In this document: piece by piece, positions 11,440 through 23,374 of the stretch
How positions within the stretch are numbered: the stretch's first letter is position 1
Layout: each line of letters starts with the position of its first letter
Source: Aspergillus flavus
Lineage: Eukaryota; Ascomycota; Eurotiomycetes; Eurotiales; Aspergillaceae
NCBI RefSeq assembly: GCF_009017415.1
Contig: NC_092407.1
Span: forward strand, 2,480,001 to 2,544,000
Direction of reading: 5' to 3'
DNA length: 64,000 bases
Made by a program: the position numbers and the translations under genes
Notes under the pieces: generated by a model
Database searches by the model: none
Seen by the model: only the letters and a program-made list of their open reading frames with translations
What the model was told of the DNA's origin: nothing

Positions 11440-14400
11440 ATGACGTCCTCCGAACAATGGAGGGCATTCCTCCATCAGTGTCTCATGCGTCGGATAGATG
11501 CTGCCGAGTTCAAGAATTTATCGAAAATACTATTCCGGAGATGCCCTACCGCCGAGGGTACTCTCCTTGACGTATTGCTGGAAATACGTCTAGCAACCGG
11601 AATCAAATGGGATCCGCTTCTCCCCCTTTACATAGACTGTCTCTGCAAGATGGGCAAGGTTCAGACCTCTACAGTTCTGACGTCACTTTTGAAGTACTCA
11701 TCTATTCATGACAAGCCGCAGTCTCCTAGCTCTGAGACTGTTCAGAGCAAAATGGCTTTGAAGTGCTATACCTTGATGACGGATATCAGAGTTATACAGG
11801 ATGCTATGCTCTCCGTCTCCACCGGTAGCACCCCAAAGTCACTTGCCGAAGCTGTCGGCATTTTCTCAGCTATTATAGACTGGATCCAGGCTGTCGTGGC
11901 CTGGCATAATAACCATATAGACCCCAGTCAACAGACAGGCGGGTTGATGAGCTCCCCGGATGCAGTTTCCTTGTTCGAGTCGCTAGGAATCCTCCTTACG
12001 GCTCTGTCCGGGACTGGAAAGGGGATCGAAGTCCTCTCTAGTGACTCCCACGAAGGTATCCAAGTCTTCTTTTGTTTGTTCATTGTGTATGTGAGCGTAT
12101 GTGCTGACGTCTAGTAGCGCTCAAGGTCAAATTGGGTCAGGCTCTTTCAGCTTATCTTCCGCTTTGTATGGAAGTTTCGCTCCCGCTTCGCAATAGATTG
12201 GACAGCTTACAGAAAGGATTCAATCTGTATGGGGAGCCGCCAAACAAGTCATTACAGTCTATGATGGACAATGTGAATGTGAATGCGCTTCAATTCGAGG
12301 CCTCTGTTATGGATGGGCCTGTCATAAATTCGAGAGCTGGTCTCTACATATATATAAATGCAATGGTATTTCCCATCACAAGTATCATCGTTTGCTCCCA
12401 ATGCTGACTCTCTAGCTTGTGGGTCGTCCTTTGGTCGACGACAGCATGCTACTCAACTATCTCACTAATCGATATGGAGTAGGTGATGGAATGCGCTATT
12501 CCCTTGGACCTTTATCTTTTAGCTCAATGTATCTAACATCATTAGGGACACTATGATGTGCTGGTTGAAGAGGTTATAACTGCTACATTTGATGTTCTGT
12601 CGAACGCTTTGTATCGCAACGAATCCAGTCGAACGATGTTCCTGTTCCGTTCGTTCTTGGTAAACAAGCTTCCATCATTTTTCGCAGCCATGTTGGCGGC
12701 ATCAATGGTCTCACTACCAATGGAGATGTGCATAAGCCATGCTCTGAGCCGGCTGGACCCAAATACGTTCCCATCTTTCTCCCAGATGTTCGCAATGCAA
12801 GGCAGTACCGTCCTGTCTGAGGTGCGACCGGAGTTCCTATTTGCCTGTGCCTCACATAAATTGATCCCTGAGTCCAGCATTGAGCGCTTGTTAGGTGAAA
12901 ATCCTATGCAAACGCCCCCTGTTGGGTATAACAAAGACGACCTCGTGTCGCAGATTAATACCAACCAGGAACGTGCAGAGCAATTGGTCAGCGAACTTGA
13001 ATCCACAGAAGGCAATGCGGGCGCTATTGTCGCAGCCATTACAGAGGTATGTTTCTTGAACTTGAGTTACCGAACACATAGTTAAAACAGGTACAGGTCA
13101 TGCACAACCTCTGCAACCAGAAAGAGACAATGACTTTGAAAAGTATTTGCAATTCGCTTTCCAGGCGCCCTCAGGCTCTTGATGTAATTCTCTTATTCCG
13201 TAGCGCAAAGCAGGTACTGCAACCCCTTTGCGCTTTGTTGGATTCCTGGCACTGGGACGAGGATCAGGGAGAGAGCCAGCCTGTCTACGATGAGTTCGGT
13301 AGCATTCTGCTACTTGTACTAACCTTCAAATACCGATATGATCTACGGCCATATGATCTCGGAATCTCGAGCAACGACTCTTTTGTTCTGAAATTACTGG
13401 ATTGCGGGTCTTCCAGCCAAAATTTGGATGATCTGAGCGAGAAGCAAAATAGAAACCTTGGTGCGTGGATTACAGCGCTTTTTATAGCTGAGGGAATCAG
13501 CGAAGAAACCATGTCATCCTGCAGCCCGCAAGAGTTTTATCTTCTTGTGACCACCTTATTCAATCAAAGCCTGACAGCGTGTGAAGCGGGGAAACTGGAG
13601 TTTGACACTCTGAAGGGAGGGTTTGAATGTAAGGCTTTTATTCTTAGTCTCCGAGGCAGCACTAACATTTATAGATCTGCTTGAGCCATTCCTGCTCCCA
13701 TCACTAGTCGTCGCTTTGACCTGGCTGGGCAACCATATCTGGGAGACCGAGAGTGACCCCACAATTCCATTGAAGACGTTACAGTCTCTAGTCAATCCCA
13801 GCTCAATATCTGGAGATGCGAGAGAAATCCATAAGACGGTACTGAATATCACCGCGCGCTCGCTGGATGAGCAACTCAAGGATATCCGGTCGCGCCATCC
13901 GAACCGGGCGGATATCAAACCTATTCTGGATGTTCTTGAGCCCTGCTTGTCCTTCCAGCGGACAGGTAGTTGCCACCGGTCAGAGCTCGACAGCTGGACC
14001 ACTCACTCACCTGGAGGCTTACTTGGTAGTATCCGAAGCACTTTTCAAGGGCTTGTACTTTGGAGCACAAGCCCCGGTGTGAGCATGGCTCCACATTCCT
14101 ACACGCATCGGCAGCTTGTGGCTGGCATCCGAATGCTCGGTTCTGCACGCGTACTCACCGCTATTGTCGACGAGTTAAAGATGCAGACCGAAACAGGCAA
14201 TGCTGACCTTGCCCTTGATATCGCAGTGACCATGATCTGCGCGCCATTAGCCGAGTCCTTTGCCATAGAACAGAGCAATTACCATCCCGTGGATCCCAAC
14301 AAGGAACCTCTTCCACGATGCCCGGTTCTCACCCTTCGCGATGCGCTCAATTTGCAACATGAAAATGTACCCAAGCTATCGGAAAAGGATCCATTGCGCG

Positions 14401-14756
14401 CCGAGGTTATTGTACGTCTGTACCGTCGAGTAAACGCCCTGATGACACCGACGTCGCAGATGCCCAACCTGGACATGAGCAATATCATCCAGGATATGCA
14501 ATTAGGGGTTGAAGATCACGGCCAGATGGACCTCGAGCCAGCAGGCGCAGGGCACGGCGTCGGAGATGATGACGCCGCTAATCTGAACCGCATGCTGGAC
14601 AACGCCGCAGCGGCAGCGGCAGCCGGACTAGACAGCGGGATGGGACAGGGTATGGGTGGAGGGCTTGATACAAGCATTGACGATGTCTTGAATGCGGCCG
14701 ACATGGCAGTTGGGAACCCAGAGTTCCTCGATCTCGACATGGAGGGCATGTTCTGA
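11440..14756 (+). CDS. med5: Mediator of RNA polymerase II transcription subunit 5 (Med5/Nut1)
   Basis: Six exons give a continuous 1016-residue protein: 11440-12055, 12115-12365, 12416-12478, 12546-13046, 13091-13628 and 13675-14756, total 3051 nt, all phases compatible. Exon 3 is only 63 nt. At the 12115 boundary an alternative acceptor three bases downstream would drop one Val. The protein is an all-helical Med5/Nut1 of the Mediator tail, a nuclear co-activator that bridges DNA-bound regulators and RNA polymerase II. Recognisable stretches are the N-terminal [20 protein letters not shown], the [14 protein letters not shown] junction across exons 2-4, and the [19 protein letters not shown] helix. 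The C-terminus has an Ala-rich run and ends acidic. Length matches Aspergillus Med5 proteins (about 1000 aa). Confidence 0.88.
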
Positions 14757-14875
14757 TCAGACTACACTTGGATCCTAAAACTTGGACTGATATTCATAAC
14801 AACATCATCTCGTACATATATCCCAACGCAGATTCGCTCGAACTCCTAATCCCATCAAAGACAACCTAGTGGCTC

Positions 14876-15205
14876 CTAGAGCTTGGTATTTAGACCCTGT
14901 ATCCGTCTCGAAGGACGCCGTTGTATTAAGATTAAGATAGTATCCATTTGACGTGGGACATCTAGGCGTTGGTCTTGGGCTGTCATATCCAGTCGTATCA
15001 GCTTCCACTCAAGAGGGTTAGAGATAAGAAGGGAAGTACGAACACCCAGCTTCAAGGCCTTGCCAACGTTACCAAGCAATGACTTGGAGGCTTCCTGATA
15101 AAAGTTGTGCCCGGGGTCTTTGTGGGCATTTTTGCTGGGTACGCCGGCGGGCGCGGTGAGGGCCAGAGTGGACAGGGAAAGGACGATGGCAGCGGTGAGC
15201 TTCAT
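14876..15205 (-). CDS. Small secreted protein, 109 aa
   Basis: ATG at 15205 on the minus strand opens a frame with a textbook signal peptide: MKLTAAIVLSLSTLALTAPA, with likely cleavage after an Ala near residue 18-20. The mature part begins GVPSKNAHKDPGHNFYQEAS and has no Cys. A TATA-like stretch (TATAATAAA on the minus strand, about 15284-15292) lies about 80 bp upstream, followed by a C-rich tract, which fits a fungal core promoter. The C-terminal half is less protein-like, and a 60-nt in-frame segment (14980-15039, GTAC...CTGAT...ACAG) could be an intron, giving an 89-residue product instead. No family recognised. It converges on med5 with 119 bp between stop codons. Confidence 0.55.
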   Translation of the reverse strand: MKLTAAIVLSLSTLALTAPAGVPSKNAHKDPGHNFYQEASKSLLGNVGKALKLGVRTSLLISNPLEWKLIRLDMTAQDQRLDVPRQMDTILILIQRRPSRRIQGLNTKL

Positions 15206-15283
15206 TTTGGATTTAGCGTGATTAATATGATGTGTAGAGACTGGGCGGGGGGGGTTTGACGAGGTAGAATGGTGACGAGAGTA

Positions 15284-15292
15284 CTTTATTAT
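15284..15292 (-). promoter_or_regulatory. TATA-like box of the small secreted protein gene
   Basis: Reads TATAATAAA on the minus strand, about 80 bp before the start codon at 15205, with a C-rich tract (near 15246-15254) between box and ATG. Position and sequence fit a fungal core promoter; not proven. Confidence 0.4.
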
Positions 15293-18200
15293 ACTGTGGT
15301 GGCTAGAAGGAGGGCGATGTATCTAGGGCTCTCGCTGGAATGTGAGGGATTTTAGGATACTCTTTCTTGAAGTAGAGTAATTTGGCGTTTACATTCTCTA
15401 TTTGTGAGTGTAGTTTTGTATCTAGATGGGTTTATGGTGGACATAAAATATAGTTGGTAAATGTATATATATATTATGTATGTAGACTGAATATCTGATC
15501 CGATGAACAGTATACGCAATAGATGTTGCTCGACAGTCCAACACTCGGAATCATACAATGCCAATAGTACGATGATCTCAAATTCGGAGTCTGCAAGTAA
15601 TTCTCGTCCTTCCGCGCAAGCTGTCAACAGGTGACAATCCCTTTGACGCGATCAGGGGCCGAAGAATGCCAGAAGTTGCACCCCCTCGCGACAGGGTCGG
15701 AAGGGCAGGGAAGGAGTTTGATTTGTGGGATATTTTTGTCGCTCGGTATCTAGGAGACTCGTTGGTTTCGACCCTGCAGAGGTATGCTTGGAATTGTTTG
15801 TTGCGTCGGGATGTATGTGGTGGTTACGCATGTCTTCACCAGCTGAACTACTGTGGTGATTCTCTTGCGGTTCAATAGTTCGCGAGCGAGTCTCAAGGGG
15901 GAGTGCAGTAGTACTTTATTTATTAATCCAATATGCTCGGGTCAAAGTAAGACAACAAGCATAATTGGGGTTGTTAAGGGATGCATAAGTCTCGATTCTG
16001 ATCGATCGAGATTGATTGAATCTTCAACTACAGGAATGTCTGCAAATGCATGCTGTAGTTACGCATGAAAAAGCCGATGCATAGTACTAAGTTTCTCTTC
16101 GTGCTCCTGCCTCTACCAGGGAAAAGAACATCCGCATCAGATCCGGAGAGGGGAAAAGTACTCCGGAGGGCGTACAGGGAAAGGAAAAGGAAAAAGAAAA
16201 GTGCCGAGTGTGATAGTGAGGTGCATAACCACAATCGTTCTATTTTAGTATCTGCATCGTTTTATCACACCGCACGTGAAGGGCCATACTTTCAGCCCTT
16301 TGCTGGCCCTTATTGGTCGACGCATTCAAGACTCTTTTATTTCCCCCCACAAGTAAGTCTGCAGATTCATGCCGTCTGTTTAGGTACATCCGTTTTCTGT
16401 CGTTTGGTTTGCTGACATTATTCTTTTCTTTTCTTTTCTTTTTTTGCCCCCCTGCTCGTGCCCCTGCCGAGGAATCTGCGGCTGACAGCTGTCATGCTGC
16501 ATAATACCTCGTCTCTAAAGAGACCCAAAACCATCGAGTCAAACGGAATGGTTCATGTTTGCTCAGTTACACCGCTGCTTGCACATCTGGGGATGGATGC
16601 AGCTTCCCTTGCACACTCTTGTCTGGCAACGGAATATGCGGAGGGTTCTTGTTTGGGTAGGTTGATTCCGAGAGGGATTGCGTATATCCTATACTTCCAA
16701 AGTACACTTGGTTTTAAGACCACCCTTGTCATTTGTCTGGCCTTCGTTTTATTATTGTCACTTATTAATTTATTTGGAAAGTTTTTTCTTTCGCCTCATT
16801 TTGTTTTTTTTTCTCGCCCACTTGCCTAAATCTATGTACTACGGAGTATAGGAGGCGGATATAGACTTCCGATCAGCGTATGCGGTATGCACTTGTCATA
16901 GATAGGGATACATACAGATAGATCTTCAAAGTCAATAGGAGTAAACTTTAGCTGGGCGCCGGTAAAAACTAAAGAAGATAAACGAGAGAGAGAGAAAAAA
17001 AAATAAATAAAAGTAAAAATAAAAATAAAAAAATAAGCCAGAGAGGGGGTCGGGATATAGGAGAATAAAAACCCAATACAACCGCAACGTTCCCGTCCAG
17101 CCCGGCCTAGTATGATAGTTGGAGCGCGATATAGACGGGGGGGGAGCTGACTCGTCCCGCGAGCTTGATTCATTTGATTTACCTAGGTTGAATTATTATT
17201 TTTTTTTCTCGTCTAAGGCAGGTTGACGGAAGCCAACTTTTGCATGTGCTCAGGATCACAGCTCACCCCAATTAGGGGAAACGCGATCGCATTGTGATAA
17301 TGTGTGACAGGATGTCATGGAACTACAGCGCCGTGAGGGGAATGCGACATCGAGAAACCCCATGTCGCTACCCTATCGTTTATACTGGGGATCGACCGTG
17401 CAAAAGTAAACGCAGAATGAGAGAGCTTATGTCGATCCAATCGGACTCTTCCCCCCTTCTTCTTCCCTATCACCGTAATTTTACTACGTAAGTGTGCTGC
17501 TGATGGGTGATCCTGGCGGGTCTCTTTCTCTTCCTTCGCTCGTGGGTGTGTCGGTGATCGGCGAGGCGATCGCGGTTTGTCGACACTACTGGTCACCTCT
17601 GTGGAAGGAAAACATATTAAATCATTCAAGGGCTGAATGCCCATCTTCGCTTATGCAGCATGACTAAGAGGAGAATCGTTAAGTACTTCGCTAACTTGCA
17701 TACTATGTAGATAGTTTGGGGACCAGAAGAGCAACTTGCAGTAGTGTAGTAGGTCTAAGCAACTTGGCCCGCTAGGCGGAGGGAAAACTACAGATGCATG
17801 GAATTCGCCCTGTGGTCATCTGGGAGAAAACATGGTTCAAGTGTGACGGGGCGGAATATGCTTTCCTGAGTTTGCCATGAAACCAGAAATCAAAATTGAT
17901 TGATTTTATTTTTACTTTTTTTTTTTTTTTGGCCTTCGTCTCTCCCTTTTCATGGTTGTATCGGGCAACGGGTTTCTTCAGCATGGGTTCGGTTTGACGG
18001 GTGCTCGTGCAGAATCCTCATAGGAGTTAGGGCTGTGGGTGAGCTGCACTCGAGTGGGGTGCACGAGGGCCATCTTCAAGGACATTCCTCAATCGGGTAC
18101 GAGTATCATTGAATCCTGGTCTGCCGCTAGTCCCATTAGTGCAGTGATGATAAAGGAGTCGAGGGACCCACGGGGGGTTTTCTTTTGCCTGCATGTCGAG

Positions 18201-18771
18201 GGACTCGACCGAATCCCTCAATTTGACTAATTAGGTTAGGTGGGCGGCTATTCATTCTGTGTCGTTTCCATCTTTTGTATAATGGGGGTACGCTTCCTGG
18301 AAGGTATGTCGGAGGCAGCTTCGTATCACATGGTATTGTTAGTATGAGGGTCACTTAGCCATAGAGATATATATAGATATCAATATAGCTATGTCGACTC
18401 CATACTCGTGACGCGTAGGCCCTGGTCTAGGGTATATGACTAGATGGGGAATATTCCAGGAACAACCTAAGAACTTCCGTGGTGATAGATACATCGAGAT
18501 CGAAACGTCCCGACAATACGGTGCCAGGTATAGTGCGAATCCTGTGGGTTGAATAGTGTATATTCCTTCGGGGGTCGATCCAATTGAACCATTGAAAATG
18601 GAACCGCAATATCGTAATTAGTGTCATGGTTGTATATCATCGCCTAAAGAAGGAGAACTATGGTCGCATCATCGTGGGACGGTTCAAATTGCACGGTCGC
18701 CTTCCAACGGGCTCGTCGGGAACGCCATATCGACGGGGCGGGTGGAGTGGGATGACTGAGCTCGAAACACG

Positions 18772-18809
18772 CCATCCATAGACATGGCATGACTGGGTCC
18801 TATGGATGG
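18772..18809. repeat. Inverted repeat, 10-bp perfect arms, 18-nt spacer
   Basis: CCATCCATAG at 18772-18781 is the exact reverse complement of CTATGGATGG at 18800-18809. It could form a hairpin or bind a dimeric factor; no adjacent gene makes a role clear. Confidence 0.6.
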
Positions 18810-19004
18810 AGACGTAGGATAGGCATTCAGTATACTTGCTTTGTACCTGTAACGCTCAGTCAAATTACTATGCTGTAATTGCGATAAATTCCATCATATC
18901 GCATCCTTTTGACATGGACTGTGCCACGCGAAACCACGTGATGCACGACGTACTATCGATGATTTTGATTGATTTTTACCCCTGAGTATTTTTTGCCTTT
19001 CCAT

Positions 19005-19480
19005 TTACCCTTTCAGAAGGTTCTGGACGAGGGTCCGTACTTCGTCCGAGGACTCGCCGTCCGCGCTGACTCGCGAATCACTTGCCAAGGCTACCGTTGA
19101 GTAACCCGTCCCGTCCCATGGATCTGCTCTGGCTACCCCTGATATCATCGTAGATGAGGTAGGGGCGTCATCCCCACGAATGCGCGCGACACGGGACGAG
19201 TTCACGAGCTCCAGGCAAAGTGATGCTATGGTGCGGGACAAAGCCATGGGAGTCAGGGACATCAGACCGGGCCTCCTCCCATGCCGTCCCGCTCTGGTTT
19301 GCTGGTGGGGTGACGCTATAGCAGCTATCACTTTTCGAGATCCAGACACCATTCGTTAGTTCCATGTCGTACAGCACCGGGCTAGCAATGGCTCGTGGGG
19401 GTGAGGTGCCAGTGGTACCGAATATGCAGTGCCATCGTCTGGTTCCTGGGGAAGAATCTCTTTCCTTGATTCAGCTGGCG
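19005..19480 (-). pseudogene. Possible decayed coding sequence, two overlapping minus-strand frames
   Basis: Reading leftward from about 19480, one frame is open through SPPRAIASPVLYDMELTNG and WISKSDSCYSVTPPANQSG, and ends at 19168. An overlapping frame takes over and continues through DPWDGTGYSTVALASDS to a stop at 19005. Both halves have protein-like composition and the second ends in a natural-looking charged helix, so a single frameshift in an old gene is a reasonable reading. No family was recognised and no intron resolves the shift. Chance overlap of two non-coding frames remains possible. Confidence 0.2.
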
Positions 19481-20187
19481 CAAAGTACCCTACAGTTCAC
19501 TATATAACAGCGCGCAATTTGCGCTATCTTGTGAGGTATCACACCCCCAAATTTGAGCGCGCAAGACATATGCGGTCATTGGTCGGGATCGGAAACCCGA
19601 CTATTCTTCCTCTCTCCCCTTCGGTCTGGTACACTACCAGTTAGTACATAGGGAGCTCGGCGACAGGGGCAGGGGTGTTGGAATAGTCCCGCATACCACG
19701 ATGAACACGTGCCCACTGCTAGTCCATCCCGGGACTATGGAAAATGACATCAAATAGCTTCCCGGGAAAAGCGGTTAGTTTGGTTGGCTAATCCTGGTCG
19801 ATAATACCGGCGACACCGCGCCTTGGAGGATGAGGATGTACCTGCTGCTATCCAGTCTGGACTCAATGACAGTCGGTAGTAACGGTCGGCTGTAACTTTG
19901 TACGACCCGACTCCTTGGAATTGCTTTGTCAAAAGATGCTTCAATAATCAAGCATAGCCTTACAACCGTCGTGATCCGTCATATGCTTTTCTTTGTCAGG
20001 TTGTCATCTGCGCCTGTTGGCGTAAGCCTCAACGCCACCCCACGGTCCCGACGCCGTGGCTGGACCCAGAAATATATTCGTACGACTAGATTCCTTCGAA
20101 AGCATAGAGAAACTCTATACGTAGTTGGTTAGGGATGAGCGACACAAGTACTACGACGGATGTGTGTTCCGCAAGCGACTCTACCTA

Positions 20188-20247
20188 TTTTTCTTTGCTT
20201 TTCTTTTCTTTTCTTTCTTTCTTTTTTTTTTTTTTTTTTTTTTTTTT
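20188..20247 (+). repeat. Pyrimidine tract ending in T26
   Basis: CTTTT-type repeats run into 26 consecutive T (20222-20247). Non-coding simple sequence. Confidence 0.8.
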
Positions 20248-23200
20248 GCTCTTTGTTCTCGTCTAGCAGTCGAATTTCTTTGCCGTGGTAGTATTGATCT
20301 AAACCTTATCGGTCGCGGAGGAGAACAAGCGGCATGGATGAAGCTGTAGGTGGATGAAAAAGGAAACTGTCGTTCCAGATTACCGTGTCTCGGATATGCG
20401 ATATCATATTATTGAGCGACGATCAGATCCAAGAACCAAGTGGACGGGTTCATATTTATGATGTATAATACGGTCGCTCGCGTATCTTTCGTGCATGATA
20501 TGTGCATAAATGCTGTGTTTATCGTGCGTCGAGTGAATCACGACATAAATTCAATTCTTTGCCTCAGCCTGAAGGGAAGAGAAAGGAAACAACAATAATT
20601 ATAAGCATAATCCTTGTGTAACTACCCCGGTTTTGTTTGTAATGGAAACCAGTGAGTAGGCAAAAAAAGCACCTCGTCGGCAAAGAACACCACAACTCCC
20701 AAGTCCGATTCACTACTTGCTGTAGTTCTACACAATGTGTCTACTAAGTAATCCAATATGTCTCTCGACTAGACCATCCCATATTTATCGGAACCCGAAG
20801 GAATAGCCGAACAGCAGTGGTACATCTTCCAGTGACCCGAATGAAAATGGTCTCCACATCATCTCCATCCAGGGTAAAGCCTATTTTATGCAGCTGCCCT
20901 TGCGTCAAATCAAAACAGTGTATAATGCTGTTATTGATGGCTGAGTAATGATGCATTGACCCGAAATGGAAACGTCTGGAGCCTAGTAAGTTGTGAGGTA
21001 CGGAAAGTACATACCTCATTTTTCAGTCGCCTAGGTTGTCTGTACAATACTACGTCGGCAACAATTTTCATGCACCATCTGCCGAGCATCTCGCATAGAC
21101 TTTTAAGATAGACCTTCTTCAGGTACAGTGGGCTGTGCGGTCCAGTTGAAAAGAGGTCGTGCTATCATGGTCCGCGGGCTGGTTTGTGGGCTATTTAAGC
21201 TTCCTGGGACTTGGGGATAAGCGTTGGTGCACGGATTGCCTTGTTGCATGCATGTATGTAATTGTAGCTAGGCAGTATCACAATGTGTATGGACTATGGA
21301 GAGATAAGTGCCTGGGTCAATAGAGGGCACATGCTTTCCAGGTGGGTTAGATGGGATCACTGCGCTCCGAACTGCCTGTAGATTCAATTGAATGGATGAT
21401 CCTGATAACAGTCTACTTTTAGGCAAGGTGGGATGGGGCTATTGCAGATGAGTCCAAGCCGGAATTACCCCCCACCCAGAGCTTCAACTGATCATTTGTT
21501 TACCCTATTTTCTAGCTAAAGTCATGAGAAAGATATGCCGAGGAGAGAGAAAAAAAGGAAAAAGACTTGGGTCTGGAATCCCCGCGGCCTCAGGCTGTCA
21601 ACAGCTGACTACTCCTTCGGTCTTAGTCTGTCGGCGCTCGAGCTCTTTAGTCTTGGAGACCGTCGCCTGGTGGACCGCAGCTAGGCCGTGATGCGTCCCA
21701 TCCTTTGCTGCCCGTTCTCCCGTGACAGTCGACAGGTCGAATTGAGACCTTGGGACTTTTGTCGGAGGCGAGGCTTCTATTTTTGATCGTTGGTTAATAT
21801 CGCTCCGGCCACTGGTGACGAAGTCCTGTGATTTTGGGGTATGCTCCACCCGGACTAGATTCAAATCGAAGGACAAGTTCGAAAAGGGAGGGCAAATTTG
21901 TCAGAGACATTGCCATCTTCTTAATTGCCATCCGATTCCTAAGTATAACAACCACAACACCAGCCCTGGATGAGTAGTTTCGCTGTTCCATAATTAATCC
22001 TAAGCAATGAAGGTTCTGTCAACCATGGGACAGGCTTCTGCGTTGTCGATCCTTTCTCAACTTTTTGCCTTTTTGTTGTGGGTTTTCCTTGTTTCTTCCT
22101 CTTTTTTTTTTTTTAGCCGTAAAATTTAGTGTCTTAAGCTACCCTTGTTATATGTATGCCTAGCACTAAAAGAGTTTTATTCCTATTTTTTTCATTTGTT
22201 TGCAATCAATGTGAGGGGAACAGGAACAGTTGCTTTGCCACCAGTCTTTTAGTGCCTTGGCTGGCCAATGGTCCATCGTTGACGAGGTAAAAGAAAAAAG
22301 GAATGGACTCGAACCCTTGTTATGTCTATGCAAGTCTTTGCACACTGTCCATACCGGTGGAACTGCGCAGGGACATTCATGTCTTACTCTCTTTCTAGAT
22401 TTATCTTTGATTCCTTGAGCATTACGATTAGATAAACATTTGTTATGACGATAAACAAAGATATGCATTTTTCTCTGTGTGCTGAGAGTAGTGCGATGTG
22501 ATTCCATTGACTCACGGGCATATATGCCATCAAAGGTACCGGCAATAAGGGGCTGTCACCCAGTCTAGTGGGAAGTCTTGGGCCGTTTTTAAATCTGGCA
22601 TATATTAATCGCGGAACACTAACGATGTTTGGTGTGGAAGGGAAGGATTTTAGAAAATTAATAAATAAATGACAGATTAATTAATTTCTTAATTAAAAGG
22701 AAGGCAAAAAAAGCAAAGAAAAGAAAAAGAAACGATCCCACCTGCGTCCGCCATACTTCAGTCATTCATTGCTAAGAAACGCCTCTGTGATGAAAAGGAA
22801 GATCATGAACGGTTTGGGCGTCGACTAACGGGTTTAGTTGCGTTGGACTTGGGACTTTTGGTCCCCTCGGAAAAAGGATCATTCCATTGATTGATTTTCC
22901 CCGTGATCTGACGATTGTACGGAGTACATTCTTTTCTTTTTTCTTATTTGATTTGATCTTTTTACTGTTTTCTACTTATGGCAACGAGATGAAGTGATTC
23001 GAGACATTATAATATATGGATACCGGAATTTATTCATGCGAATCAATCATATTAATATCATACTGGTATTATTATTTCATATTTATGTATTTTATTTTCT
23101 TTTAAATAATAGATCATTATTGTTAGAACCAAGTTATCAGTCAACACACGGATCACCTGCTCCCCGACCAGTCAGGGATGGGCAGAACTGACTTTGTTAG

Positions 23201-23344
23201 TGTGGGAAGTTTAGTTTTCACGCCTAAGCTGCGTCTGGTAATCTGCCCTCTTCCATATACTCCACCGGGAGAACCGGTGGATAATCACCCACCCAACGAC
23301 CCAAACTAGGAGTTAACTGATGATCCTGAAAAGTGAACCTGGAG

Positions 23345-23374
23345 AAAAAAAAACAAAAAAAAAAAAAAAAAAAA
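23345..23374 (+). repeat. Poly(A) tract interrupted once
   Basis: Nine A, one C, then 20 A (23355-23374), at the left edge of the CT-rich region preceding the RasGEF gene. Confidence 0.8.

Noticed and set aside
12551..13039. 162-codon minus-strand open frame
   Set aside because: Antisense shadow of med5 exon 4.
16458..16829. 123-codon frame with a hydrophobic C-terminal stretch
   Set aside because: Hydrophobicity comes from T-rich DNA; no conserved motif and no plausible gene structure.
20744..21019. 91-codon minus-strand frame (DLTQGQLHKIGFTLDGDDVE)
   Set aside because: Looks mildly protein-like but lacks a recognisable family, promoter or partner exon.
21598..21891. Minus-strand open frame with reasonable composition (SFDLNLVRVEHTPKSQDF)
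   Set aside because: No start codon in context, no upstream exon with a fitting donor, and no family recognised; too weak to call.
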